Below, in pieces: positions 16,441-24,838 of a stretch of DNA of 28,855 nt; position 1 is the stretch's first letter, and each line of letters opens with the position of its first letter. The position numbers were made by a program, and so were the translations under genes. The stretch is from Parcubacteria group bacterium (GTDB lineage Bacteria > Patescibacteriota > Minisyncoccia > Minisyncoccales > CG1-02-41-26): assembly GCA_013203565.1 (NCBI GenBank), contig JABMPZ010000093.1, positions 1 to 28,855 on the forward strand. Reading direction: 5' to 3'. The notes under the pieces are model-generated. The model was not told where the DNA came from and made no database searches. It saw nothing but the letters and a program-made list of their open reading frames with translations.

Positions 16441-17165
16441 AACATTTAATTAAGAAAATTAAAAAAGGGAAGAAGATATTTAATTTAATTGGGTTAGATA
16501 TTATTAAAATTGCTAAAAGTCCAAAGTATTCGTTTTTAGGATTAAAAAATTTACCTATTAAAACAATTATAGATGTTGGGGCAAATAAAGGACAGTTTGC
16601 GAAGAGAGCTGCAGATATTTTTCCAGATGCTCATATATATAGCTTTGAACCCGTGCCAAGGGCTTATAAGATATTAGATGAGTGGATAAAACAAGCAAAA
16701 GAAAAAAGATTTACTGCCTATAATTTAGCATTAGGCGAAAACGAAGGAACCGTAGAGATGTTTGATCATATTGGACATAGTTCATCGTCATCTTTTCTTA
16801 AAACTACAAAAGTTAGTGAGAGTATGTATCCATTTACCAAAAAACAAGAGTCCATTCCTGTAAAATTAACTACTTTAGATAATTGGTCAAAAAATTTACA
16901 CTCTCAATTACCAAATGACATCCTTATCAAATTAGATGTGCAGGGATATGAAGATAGGGTAATTAAAGGAGGGTCTGAAACATTTAATATGGCAAAGACC
17001 TGTATTTTAGAAGTTTGTTTAGATAAATTGTATGAAAATCAGGCAACTTTCAAACAATTATCCGACTTACTCTATAATCTTGGATATCGCTATGCTGGTA
17101 ACTTAGAGCAGAGTTATGCTGAAGATGGGCATGTGATATTTATTGACGCTATCTTCACAAAATAA
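16437..17165 (+). CDS. FkbM-family methyltransferase
   Basis: A 242-aa protein with the canonical FkbM features: TIIDVGANKGQFA (43-55), SFEPVPRAYKIL (69-80) and ILIKLDVQGYEDRVIKGG. The final motif is close to the family consensus IKIDVEGHE. It starts within the stop codon of the previous gene (ATGA). The N-terminal 40 residues are rich in Lys and Ile. The activity is probably O-methylation of a sugar hydroxyl. Confidence 0.87.
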   Translation: MKHLIKKIKKGKKIFNLIGLDIIKIAKSPKYSFLGLKNLPIKTIIDVGANKGQFAKRAADIFPDAHIYSFEPVPRAYKILDEWIKQAKEKRFTAYNLALGENEGTVEMFDHIGHSSSSSFLKTTKVSESMYPFTKKQESIPVKLTTLDNWSKNLHSQLPNDILIKLDVQGYEDRVIKGGSETFNMAKTCILEVCLDKLYENQATFKQLSDLLYNLGYRYAGNLEQSYAEDGHVIFIDAIFTK

Positions 17166-17169
17166 CAGA

Positions 17170-17201
17170 TGAAAGGAGCTAAGCTCCTTGCACTCCTTTC
17201 A
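17170..17201 (+). promoter_or_regulatory. Two mutually exclusive hairpins upstream of a methyltransferase
   Basis: Hairpin A pairs AAGGAGC (17173-17179) with GCTCCTT (17183-17189) around a TAA loop. Hairpin B pairs TGAAAGGAG (17170-17178) with CTCCTTTCA (17193-17201) around 14 nt. Both use the same AAGGAG, a Shine-Dalgarno-like sequence in a window where such sequences are scarce. No T-run follows, so it does not look like a terminator. Confidence 0.5.
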
Positions 17202-17210
17202 CATACTAAT

Positions 17211-17882
17211 ATGAACAATAAAAAATCAATTATTAAAAAAATACAATCTTTAATTCGGAAGTTATCTGTGAGTTTTAAAAAGAAGAAATATAAAAAAACA
17301 GGGAAGCTACCATTGCAAGAGTTAATAGGGGACAGGGACGAGAAGTATGCCGACTATGCTAAAGCCCAAGTTAATAGAACATTAACCAAGATAGACAAAG
17401 ACGCTTCTTTTAGATATGGTCAGATTATTCAAGAATTCTTAAAAATTAAGCCGAATCATCAAGGCAGAGTTTTATGTGTGGGCTGCCGTAATGTATATGA
17501 ATTAAATGCTTTTGAAAAAGCTGGGTTTGAAAAAGTTCAAGGCATAGATTTAGTATCAATTGACCCAAGAATAACTGTAATGGATATGGGAGATATGAAA
17601 TTCAATGATAATACCTTTGATTTAGTTTATTCTGGCGACTCGTTAGAACATTCTTACGACATAAATCAAACAGCAGGTGAATTTTGTCGTGTTGTTAAAT
17701 CAGGAGGTCATATTGCTATTGAAACACCAATAAATTATCAAGCCAATCAGGTTGATAGGTGGGATGTAAAGAATTTAGATGGTTTGCTTGCTTTTTTCCG
17801 TCCTTATGTTAAAAATGTATCGTGCTTGTGGCAGGAGGTTTCACAAGAACATATTAAAGTGATTTTTGAGATTATAAAATAA
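17211..17882 (+). CDS. Class I SAM-dependent methyltransferase
   Basis: I prefer ATG 17211 (223 aa), which gives MNNKKSIIKKIQSLIRK. An ATG at 17169 adds 14 residues (MKGAKLLALLSHTN) that would be coded by the hairpin region, and I cannot exclude it. The SAM motif is RVLCVGCRNVYEL, the next acid lies in QGIDLVSID, and LVYSGDSLEHSYD and CRVVKSGGHIAIETP complete the core of this class. Both Cys residues in the motif I loop are unusual. A basic N-terminal stretch (SFKKKKYKK) precedes the domain. It ends one base before the next gene and is the last of four methyltransferases in a row. Confidence 0.78.
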   Translation: MNNKKSIIKKIQSLIRKLSVSFKKKKYKKTGKLPLQELIGDRDEKYADYAKAQVNRTLTKIDKDASFRYGQIIQEFLKIKPNHQGRVLCVGCRNVYELNAFEKAGFEKVQGIDLVSIDPRITVMDMGDMKFNDNTFDLVYSGDSLEHSYDINQTAGEFCRVVKSGGHIAIETPINYQANQVDRWDVKNLDGLLAFFRPYVKNVSCLWQEVSQEHIKVIFEIIK

Positions 17883-17883
17883 C

Positions 17884-19164
17884 ATGTCTATTAAAATAGG
17901 ATTTTTCATTGAGAGAAAAGCTTATTATAAACACTTAGGACCTGTAATTGACGAGGCGCTTCAAAGAGGGCATAAGGTTTTTTGTTTTCACGATTACGCG
18001 CAAAGAAGGCAACAAGGTAAAAAAGCATATCAATTTGCATCAATAGATGACTTGCCTGATTTTTATTTTGGAAAGCCGTCGGTAATTACTTTTGATAGTC
18101 GTGAGAAATTAATTAAAAAAGCCAAAGAAAACAATGTTCAAGTTTTAGTTTCTTTGCTACATATGTCGCAAGAGTATATTGATCTAAAACAAAAATTGAA
18201 ACAAGCTGAAATTTTTTTAGTATCTCTACAGAGCGGTTGCGATAGTTTATCTACTGCTGAATCTTGGGGCGTTCCAGATACGACATTAATTTATTCTCAA
18301 GTATGGCTTGATTTAGCTGTTGAATACTCATTAAGGAGAAAAAAGATAACTAAGCCAGAACTTGATAATTTTCAACAACAACTTAAAGAAAAAATAAGGA
18401 TTGTTGGATTTCCCGAATTAGAACAAGGAAAAATGTTAAAATCTAATGACATAAAAAGGGAATGGGGTATTCCCGAAGATAAAAAGGTGGTTTTATATCT
18501 ACCGTTTCCTCTTAATTCAAGCCATAATAGTTTATGGGTATCATATATCTATGGCAAAAACAATATATTTTTGCAATTACCTTTGGCATTACTATCTTTC
18601 AACGCCAGATATATTAAACAGGTAATTAAAAAAAGGAACGACCAAAATGTTGTTAAATCAGTTAGAAAGTTTTGTGATAAAAACAATGCTTATCTCTTAG
18701 TTAAGTCCAGAAAAAAAGACCCAGTAAAGCCGTATGTCAAAAAAGTGGCGGATAAGGTTTTGTATGATGAAGACCTTTATCCAGCAACTATGATTAAATG
18801 TTTAAAAATTGCTGACTTGTGTTGTAATTTTTATTCCACTGCTGTCATAGAAACATCTTTTATGGGGGTGCCTAATATATGTATAGCTCCAGACACTGCT
18901 GACTGGATTAATATTCAACGGCCTCTTTGGCAGATGCTTTTTGAGAAAGCTTCTGATTTACACGATTTTCCTGGGGTTTCATATAAATTAAGTATTCCAG
19001 AAGCAATTAACGCATTTTCTGAAAAAACATTATTCGATTTTCCTTTTAATAAAGAAAAGCAAGCAGAATATATGAAAAAATATATTGGACCATTAGAGGG
19101 AAAATATGCTTCTAATGTTGTAGATATTGTAGAAAACCTTGTAAATACAGCAAAAATAAGGTAA
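17884..19164 (+). CDS. Putative GT-B-fold transferase (glycerophosphotransferase/glycosyltransferase-like)
   Basis: I do not recognise a precise family. The 426-aa protein opens with an IGFFIE strand and RGHKVFCF, like the N-terminal Rossmann half of GT-B enzymes. It has a second strand set with VVLYLPFPLN (202-211) and LLVKSRKKDP (271-280). YPATMIKCLKIADLCCNFYSTAVIETSFMGVPNI follows as separate blocks (299-332). This last pattern, a Ser/Thr followed by an acid and then MGVP, recalls the donor-phosphate site of CDP-glycerol glycerophosphotransferases and UDP-GlcNAc 2-epimerases. It lies directly upstream of the nonulosonate cassette. It lacks the GHxxR start of PseG, so I do not call it the missing hydrolase. 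Confidence 0.55.
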   Translation: MSIKIGFFIERKAYYKHLGPVIDEALQRGHKVFCFHDYAQRRQQGKKAYQFASIDDLPDFYFGKPSVITFDSREKLIKKAKENNVQVLVSLLHMSQEYIDLKQKLKQAEIFLVSLQSGCDSLSTAESWGVPDTTLIYSQVWLDLAVEYSLRRKKITKPELDNFQQQLKEKIRIVGFPELEQGKMLKSNDIKREWGIPEDKKVVLYLPFPLNSSHNSLWVSYIYGKNNIFLQLPLALLSFNARYIKQVIKKRNDQNVVKSVRKFCDKNNAYLLVKSRKKDPVKPYVKKVADKVLYDEDLYPATMIKCLKIADLCCNFYSTAVIETSFMGVPNICIAPDTADWINIQRPLWQMLFEKASDLHDFPGVSYKLSIPEAINAFSEKTLFDFPFNKEKQAEYMKKYIGPLEGKYASNVVDIVENLVNTAKIR

Positions 19165-19177
19165 AATAAATAAAAAT

Positions 19178-20152
19178 ATGAGCTTAGAAAACAAATCAAT
19201 TTTAATTACAGGCGGGGCAGGAAGCTTTGGTCAAAAGTTTGTTGAAATAGTTTTGAAAAAACACAATCCAAAAAGTGTGAGAGTTTTTGATATTAGAGAA
19301 TTAGCAATGGTTGAAATGCAAAGAAAATTTAAGGATGATGAAAGGGTTAGATTTTTAATCGGAGATGTGAGGGATAAAAGACGACTCCATAGAGCAATGA
19401 ATGGTATTGATATTGTTGTTCATACTGCCGCCCTAAAACACATAGATATTTGCGAATATAATCCGATTGAAGCAGTTAAAACAAATATTGAATCAGCAAT
19501 AGATATTATTGATTCAGCTATTGATAATAAAGTAGAAAAAGTCATTGCTTTGAGTACTGATAAGGCGGTTTATCCAACAAATCTATATGGAGCTACTAAA
19601 ATGGTGGCAGAGAAATTGTTTGTTCAAGGCAATTCTTATGCTGGCGGGCATAATCCCAGATTTTCCTGCACAAGATATGGCAATGTCTTGGCTTCATCTG
19701 GCAGTGTTGTGCCTTTGTTCAAAGAACAGGCAAAAACAGGGGAAATAACCATTACAGATAAAAGAATGACAAGATTTTGGATTACTTTGGAAGGTGGAGT
19801 GGATTTTGTTATTGAATGTATTAATAAGATGCATGGAGGCGAGATATTTGTGCCTAAAATTCCAAGTATGAAGATTACTGATTTAGCAGAGGTTATAGCT
19901 CCGGGTGCTCAAATCAAAGAAATAGGTATAAGGCCTGGTGAGAAATTAGATGAGGTTTTAATTACTAAAGAAGAAGCAAGACATACAAAAGAAATTGACA
20001 ATTCCTATATTATTGAGCCAGAGTTTCCTTTTTGGACAAAAGAGAATTTCAAGGAAGGAAAACCTCTTAATGATGAGTTTGAATATTCAAGTCAGACAAA
20101 CATAGAACAACTTACACCAGAGAAGTTAAAAGAAATTTTAAGTAGTATATGA
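19178..20152 (+). CDS. pseB: UDP-N-acetylglucosamine 4,6-dehydratase (inverting)
   Basis: The first step of pseudaminic acid synthesis: UDP-GlcNAc is dehydrated and epimerised at C5. The NADP site is TGGAGSFG (11-18). The catalytic set is STDKAVYP (126-133, with Asp128 and Lys129) and LYGATK (Tyr137 to Lys141), the pattern of FlaA1/PseB rather than of the membrane-bound dehydratases. TRYGNVLASSGSVVPLF, DKRMTRFWIT and IRPGEKLDE also match the family. At 324 aa it is of normal length. It joins pseC through an ATGA overlap. It could in principle serve another 6-deoxy-hexosamine, but the next genes favour pseudaminic acid. Confidence 0.93.
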   Translation: MSLENKSILITGGAGSFGQKFVEIVLKKHNPKSVRVFDIRELAMVEMQRKFKDDERVRFLIGDVRDKRRLHRAMNGIDIVVHTAALKHIDICEYNPIEAVKTNIESAIDIIDSAIDNKVEKVIALSTDKAVYPTNLYGATKMVAEKLFVQGNSYAGGHNPRFSCTRYGNVLASSGSVVPLFKEQAKTGEITITDKRMTRFWITLEGGVDFVIECINKMHGGEIFVPKIPSMKITDLAEVIAPGAQIKEIGIRPGEKLDEVLITKEEARHTKEIDNSYIIEPEFPFWTKENFKEGKPLNDEFEYSSQTNIEQLTPEKLKEILSSI

Positions 20153-21291
20153 CAATTCCTGAAGAAAATTTCATTCCATATGCCAAGCAGTGGATTGATG
20201 AAGATGATATCAAGGAAGTTGAGAAGGTTTTGAGGAGTGATTGGATAACTCAAGGACCTGCGATTGATGAGTTTGAAAAGAAAGTAGCAGAATACTGTGA
20301 CGCTAAATATGCTGTGGCTGTTTCCTCTGGAACAGCTGCTTTGCATATTGCCTACAAAGTTGCTGGTATTGGCAAAGGAGATGAGGTTATAACAAGTCCA
20401 ATGACTTTTGCAGGCACTGCCAATGCTGTTGTTTACTGCGGAGGCACCCCTGTTTTTGCTGATATTGACCCTGATACATTGAACATTGACCCTAAGGAAA
20501 TTGAAAAAAAGATTACTGAAAAAACTAAGGCAATAGCAATTGTTGACTTCGCAGGCACGCCGTGTGACATTGACGCAATAAAAGAAATTGCCGACAAGCA
20601 TAATTTAATAATTATTGAAGATGCATGCCATGCTTTGGGTGCTGAATATAAAGGTAAAAAAGTTGGTAAATTAAGTGATATGACAGTATTTAGTTTTCAC
20701 CCAGCCAAGGTAATAACAACTGGAGAAGGGGGTATGATATTAACAGACAACAAGGAATTTGCAGACAAGATGAAAGTATTACGACATCATGGGGTTGTTA
20801 AAAATCCTGAAAAAGGTGGCTGGTATTATGATATAGAGGAATTGGGTTATAACTTTCGTATTACGAGTTTTCAGTGCGCTTTAGGTATCAGTCAGTTCAA
20901 AAAACTTGATAAGTTTATAGAAAGAAGAAGAGAAATAGTTGAAATGTATAATAAAGCTTTTTCAGATATTGATGAAATAATAATTCCAACTGAATCTGAT
21001 TATGCAAAATCAGCTTGGCATATTTATCCAATACAGTTTAAGTTGGGAAAACTTAACAGAAAGGAAATCTTTGATAAGTTTCATGAACAAGGTATTGGTG
21101 TTCAATTACATTATACGCCTGTGCATTTATTTAGTTTTTATAAAAAAGAGTTTGGTTATAAAGTAGGGGACTATCCAATGGCTGAAAAGTATTCAGAAAG
21201 AGCTATCACATTGCCGCTTTTTCCTAAGATGACTAATAAAGAAGTTGAAAGGGTAATAAAAGTTACAAAAGATATAATTTATGACAAATAA
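20149..21291 (+). CDS. pseC: DegT-family aminotransferase, UDP-4-amino-4,6-dideoxy-AltNAc forming
   Basis: A PLP-dependent transaminase that aminates the 4-keto product of PseB. It shows VSSGTAALH (58-66) for the PLP phosphate, IIEDACHALG (155-164, Asp158), and the Schiff-base Lys187 in FSFHPAKVITTGEGG, a form typical of PseC. The late YNFRITSFQCALG and GVQLHYTPVH blocks also fit. At 380 aa it has the expected size. It overlaps pseB by 4 nt and the methylase by 11 nt, so the three are strongly coupled. Confidence 0.93.
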   Translation: MTIPEENFIPYAKQWIDEDDIKEVEKVLRSDWITQGPAIDEFEKKVAEYCDAKYAVAVSSGTAALHIAYKVAGIGKGDEVITSPMTFAGTANAVVYCGGTPVFADIDPDTLNIDPKEIEKKITEKTKAIAIVDFAGTPCDIDAIKEIADKHNLIIIEDACHALGAEYKGKKVGKLSDMTVFSFHPAKVITTGEGGMILTDNKEFADKMKVLRHHGVVKNPEKGGWYYDIEELGYNFRITSFQCALGISQFKKLDKFIERRREIVEMYNKAFSDIDEIIIPTESDYAKSAWHIYPIQFKLGKLNRKEIFDKFHEQGIGVQLHYTPVHLFSFYKKEFGYKVGDYPMAEKYSERAITLPLFPKMTNKEVERVIKVTKDIIYDK

Positions 21292-21925
21292 AACATTTCA
21301 AGAAGAGAATTGGGGTGGTAACCATGGCGATGAATATAATGAGAGAAATCCGCAAACCATAGAAGAAATGGATGCGCTTTATATTGAAAATTATGGCATA
21401 AACCGTCAAGATTTGAATAAGGAGTTTCTTGAGAACATACCAAAAGATATTAAGATATTAGAGGTGGGAGCTAATGTTGGCTCGCAATTAGATGGGCTTC
21501 AGAAAATGGGTTTTGAAAAACTTTATGGAGTTGATATTAATAGAGATTCTATTGAAACAGCAAAAAACAACCTCAAGGGTGTTGATATTATTTTGGCTTC
21601 TGCTTCGGACTTGCCTTTCAAAGATAATTATTTTGATTTAGTTTTTACATCTGGTGTTTTAATTCATATTTCACCTGATAATATTAAAACAGCAATGAAA
21701 GAAATTACCAGATGTAGTAAAAAGTATATTTGGGGTTTAGAGTATTTTGCTGATACTCATACAGAGATACCTTATAGGGGAAAAAACAATTTACTTTGGA
21801 AAGCTGATTTTTCCAAACTCTATCTTGATGTATCTCCTGAATTAAAGCTTGTAAAAGAAAAAAAGATTAAATATAAGGACTCTGAAAATGTTGATTCTAT
21901 GTTTCTTTTAGAGAAAAATGTCTAA
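21281..21925 (+). CDS. Pseudaminic acid biosynthesis-associated methylase
   Basis: A 214-aa SAM methyltransferase with ILEVGANVGSQLDGL (59-73) and a motif IV region VFTSGVLIHISPDN. The stretch containing EYFADTHTEIPYRG and LLWKADF is characteristic of the small methylases found inside pseudaminic and legionaminic acid clusters (the TIGR03587 type, as I recall it). It lies between pseC and the cytidylyltransferase and overlaps both (11 and 8 nt). The methylated position is not known. It may act on the nonulosonate or a precursor. Confidence 0.85.
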   Translation: MTNKTFQEENWGGNHGDEYNERNPQTIEEMDALYIENYGINRQDLNKEFLENIPKDIKILEVGANVGSQLDGLQKMGFEKLYGVDINRDSIETAKNNLKGVDIILASASDLPFKDNYFDLVFTSGVLIHISPDNIKTAMKEITRCSKKYIWGLEYFADTHTEIPYRGKNNLLWKADFSKLYLDVSPELKLVKEKKIKYKDSENVDSMFLLEKNV

Positions 21926-22613
21926 AGCCAATTCAAAAATAGTAGCCATTGTGCAAGCGAGAATGGGTTCAACAAGATTGCCCGGCAAAGTTTTGATGGA
22001 TGTTGAGGATAAGCCAGTGGTTTGGTGGGTTTTAGAGCGATTAAAAAAAGCCAAAAGAATTGATGAGATTGTTTTGGCAATTCCAGATACAAAAGAAAAT
22101 GATATTTTGGCTGATTTTGCCAAAAAATATAACTATATATATGTAAGGGGAAGCGAGGAAGATGTTTTATCACGGTATTATAAAACAGCTAAAGACAGAG
22201 GCGCAGATATTATCGTGAGAATAACGGCTGACTGTCCGTTTGTTGACCCTGAAATAGTTGATAAGGTTATTAAAACACATTCAGAAGAGGGGAGTGATTA
22301 TACATCTAATGTGGTTGAAAGAACTTATCCCAAAGGGCTTGATACTGAAGTATTCAATTTTGATGTTTTAGAAAACGCCTACCTTGAGGCAAAACAGAGT
22401 CATCATAGAGAGCATGTATCCGCTTATTTCTTAGAAAATCCAGAAATGTTTCGTTTGGAAAATGTATCAGCGCCTCTTGATTTGCAAAATTCAAATATGC
22501 GGATTACTGTAGACACTCAAGAGGACTTAGATTTTATTCGAAAAATAGCAAAACATTTTTCTCCAAGGAAAGATTTTTCATCTATTGAAATCATAAATTA
22601 TGCCAAACATTAA
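21918..22613 (+). CDS. pseF: SpsF-type cytidylyltransferase (probable CMP-nonulosonate synthetase)
   Basis: It activates the finished nonulosonate as a CMP-sugar. The signature is IVQARMGSTRLPGKVL (11-26), with VRITADCPFVDPEI further on and a late MRITVDTQEDLDFI. This is the SpsF-type nucleotidyltransferase (COG1861-like) rather than the NeuA-type one of Campylobacter PseF. In Bacillus-like clusters this type occupies the same place. The gene overlaps both neighbours (8 nt upstream, 14 nt downstream). The assignment to the CMP-Pse step rests on context; the protein family itself is well recognised. Confidence 0.82.
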   Translation: MSKANSKIVAIVQARMGSTRLPGKVLMDVEDKPVVWWVLERLKKAKRIDEIVLAIPDTKENDILADFAKKYNYIYVRGSEEDVLSRYYKTAKDRGADIIVRITADCPFVDPEIVDKVIKTHSEEGSDYTSNVVERTYPKGLDTEVFNFDVLENAYLEAKQSHHREHVSAYFLENPEMFRLENVSAPLDLQNSNMRITVDTQEDLDFIRKIAKHFSPRKDFSSIEIINYAKH

Positions 22614-23055
22614 CTTAAGAAAAGCCGATGCTTCTGACACAAAGTTTTTATGGGAATTAAGGTGTCAGCCCGAGGTTTTTCAATACTTTAGAACACCAGA
22701 ACCCGTAGAATGGGAAAGCCATATTAAATGGATTGATCCTGTTTTGGAAGGAAAAACAAACAAAGAGCTTTTTATTATACAAGCAGAAGAAGAGAGGGTC
22801 GGTCAAGTAAGATTTGATTATGAGGAAAATGAGGCAGAAGTGAGTATTTCTATTATAAAAGAGTTTTGGGGAAAGGGGATTGGTTCTTTGGCTTTGGAAT
22901 TAGCTATAAAACAGGCGCAGAAAAATGAAAAAATAACAACTTTATTGGCTGAAATTCATAAAAACAATTTAGCATCTCAACGATTATTTAAGAAATTTAG
23001 TTTTGAGTTAAAAGAACAAAAAGACCAGTGGCTTAATTACACTCTACAGGTATGA
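22600..23055 (+). CDS. pseH: GNAT acetyltransferase, PseH-like
   Basis: A 151-aa GNAT-fold protein. The start LRKADASDTKFLWELR (6-21) and the acetyl-CoA pyrophosphate loop FWGKGIGSLAL (89-99) are visible, followed by NNLASQRLFKKFSF. In this pathway a GNAT acetylates the 4-amino group made by PseC. The length and position between the cytidylyltransferase and the synthase fit. There is no fused hydrolase domain, so it cannot also supply PseG. It has a 4-nt ATGA overlap with the next gene. Confidence 0.82.
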   Translation: MPNINLRKADASDTKFLWELRCQPEVFQYFRTPEPVEWESHIKWIDPVLEGKTNKELFIIQAEEERVGQVRFDYEENEAEVSISIIKEFWGKGIGSLALELAIKQAQKNEKITTLLAEIHKNNLASQRLFKKFSFELKEQKDQWLNYTLQV

Positions 23056-24131
23056 GCAATAAAATTATAAAAATAGGTAATAAAGAAGTAGGCGAGGGTA
23101 AACCTGTTTTAGTTGTTGCTGAAATATCTTGTAATCATTTGCAGGATTTTGAAAGAGCCAAGGAACTGGTTAAGACCGCTTGTGAGATTGGCGTGGGAGC
23201 TGTAAAACTTCAGCACTACACTCCTGCAACAATGACCTTAAAATCAGATAAGGATTATTTCAAGATAAAAAACCACCCTCTTTGGAAAGGAAAAACATTG
23301 TATGAACTTTATGAAACTGCATATATGCCATGGGAATGGTATGAGCCACTTAGCGAGTTGGCTGGAAAATATAATGTTCCTGTTTTTTCAACTGTTTATG
23401 ATGATACAGCTGTTGATTTTTTAGAAAAATATAATTGTCCTGCATATAAAATAGGTGGGTTTGAGGGGACAGATTATGAGTTATTGAAAAGGGTTGCTAA
23501 AACAAAAAAGCCAGTTATTTTATCCAGTGGAATGTCCACTAAAGAAGAACTTGAGAAAGCAGTGAATGTTTTAAGGGAAAATGGCTGTAATGATATAGTT
23601 ATTGTTAAGGCAGTTAATGCATATCCAACTGTTGATTTGAGTGAGATGAATTTAAGAACTATTCCTGCTCTTGAAAAAGAGTTTGATGTTATTTCAGGGC
23701 TTTCAGAGCATAGCATAACCCTTAATGTAAGCTTGCTTGCCGTAACTCTTGGAGCCAAAGTAATTGAGCGACATTTTACATTAAAAAGAAGCGATGGGGG
23801 AGCGGATTCTGCCTTTTCTCTGGAAACAGAAGAAATGGCTCAATTAGTAAGGGATATAAAAGATAGAAAAAATGTACAAGAAGATGAAAATATTTTAGGT
23901 AGTGTATTTTATGGAGTTACCAAAGCCGAACAAGAATCAATTATTTTTAAGCGTTCTTTATGGGTAATAAAACCAATTAAAAAGGGAGAAGAGTTTACAA
24001 AAGAAAATATAGGTAGATTTAGACCAAATAATGGTTTAGCAATAAAAGATTTACCAAATGTTTTAGGCAAAAAAGCAAAACAAGATATTGATTTTGCTGT
24101 CCCTTTGAGCTGGGATTTAGTTGAAGAATAA
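23052..24131 (+). CDS. pseI: Nonulosonic acid synthase, pseudaminic acid synthase type
   Basis: A NeuB-family enzyme that condenses phosphoenolpyruvate with the free 2,4-diacetamido sugar. The TIM-barrel domain contains VAEISCNH (22-29), VKLQHYTPATM (51-61), YKIGGFEGTD (132-141), and the metal His residues in GLSEHS (216-221) and ERHFTL (239-244). The segment SDGGADSAFSLE (247-258) is of the PseI rather than sialic acid synthase form. A C-terminal SAF/antifreeze-like domain runs from about 295 to 355. Some barrel motifs differ from the common ones: KAVNAYPT (186-193) where KCTSAYP-like is usual, and KLQHYTP where KLQTYTP is usual. A different but related sugar substrate is therefore possible. 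Confidence 0.87.
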   Translation: MSNKIIKIGNKEVGEGKPVLVVAEISCNHLQDFERAKELVKTACEIGVGAVKLQHYTPATMTLKSDKDYFKIKNHPLWKGKTLYELYETAYMPWEWYEPLSELAGKYNVPVFSTVYDDTAVDFLEKYNCPAYKIGGFEGTDYELLKRVAKTKKPVILSSGMSTKEELEKAVNVLRENGCNDIVIVKAVNAYPTVDLSEMNLRTIPALEKEFDVISGLSEHSITLNVSLLAVTLGAKVIERHFTLKRSDGGADSAFSLETEEMAQLVRDIKDRKNVQEDENILGSVFYGVTKAEQESIIFKRSLWVIKPIKKGEEFTKENIGRFRPNNGLAIKDLPNVLGKKAKQDIDFAVPLSWDLVEE

Positions 24132-24142
24132 CTATAAACTTT

Positions 24143-24814
24143 ATGAAAGTAAGTATTACTATACCTGCATATAATGCAGAAGAAACAATAAAAAAAGCAG
24201 TTCAGAGTGCTTTAAATCAAGATTTTCCGAAAGATGCTTTTGAAGTAGTTGTTGTTAATGATGGTTCAACAGATAACACATTAAATATCTTACAAGAATT
24301 TGGCGATAAGATAAGAATTATAAATCAAGCAAACCAAGGAGCTGTGAAAGCAGCTAATAAAGGATTTCGCGAAGCACGCAATGACTATATAATTAAACTT
24401 GATGCTGATGATGTTTTTGAATTGAATATAATCAAAGAAATGGCAGATGTATTGGATAAAAATTCAGATATTGATTTTGTGTATTCTGACTACTATGAAG
24501 AAAAACAAGGCGAAACAGAATTTGTATCAACGAGCGATAATCTTTTTAATACTATAGCCATTGGCATAATGTTTCGTAAACAAAAATTAGCCCGACAGGG
24601 CTTTTATAATGAAACAGTAGTTTTTGCAGAATATGATTTGCTTTTACAAACTCTTGATATATGGAATGGCTTTCATATACCCAAGCCCCTTTTTAGATAT
24701 ATGCGAAGAGAAGGGAGCATAACAACCAAAGAAGGGGTAAAAGAATTTATTGATGAGCTTAAAAAAGCACACCCGGATAAAATTAAAGAAATTGATAGTA
24801 TTCGTTGTTATTAA
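24143..24814 (+). CDS. Family 2 glycosyltransferase (GT-A fold)
   Basis: A short GT2 of 223 aa with SITIPAYNAEETI (4-16), VVVNDGSTDNT (36-46) and the metal motif KLDADD (85-90). The catalytic-base region is AEYDLLLQT, with an extra residue between Glu and Asp compared with the usual ED pair. There is no membrane helix. The gene ends the long plus-strand block and converges with the flippase gene, 12 nt away. It directly follows the nonulosonate cassette, so it may use one of its products, but the usual nonulosonate transferases are of other families. Confidence 0.85.
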   Translation: MKVSITIPAYNAEETIKKAVQSALNQDFPKDAFEVVVVNDGSTDNTLNILQEFGDKIRIINQANQGAVKAANKGFREARNDYIIKLDADDVFELNIIKEMADVLDKNSDIDFVYSDYYEEKQGETEFVSTSDNLFNTIAIGIMFRKQKLARQGFYNETVVFAEYDLLLQTLDIWNGFHIPKPLFRYMRREGSITTKEGVKEFIDELKKAHPDKIKEIDSIRCY

Positions 24815-24820
24815 GTATTG

Positions 24821-24838
24821 AGATGTTTACATCTTTTT
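24821..24838 (+). terminator. Weak intrinsic terminator between convergent genes
   Basis: AGATGT (24821-24826) pairs with ACATCT (24829-24834) around two T residues, and a run of five T ends at 24838. The stem is short and AT-rich. The 2-nt loop would open in practice to TTTA with a 5-bp stem. It lies at the junction of the convergent GT2 and flippase genes and overlaps the flippase stop codon. Confidence 0.35.

Noticed and set aside
20092..20601. A 169-aa minus-strand reading frame
   Set aside because: It lies opposite pseB/pseC, whose motifs are intact, and its translation is Cys/Phe/Ser/Asn-rich without domain motifs.
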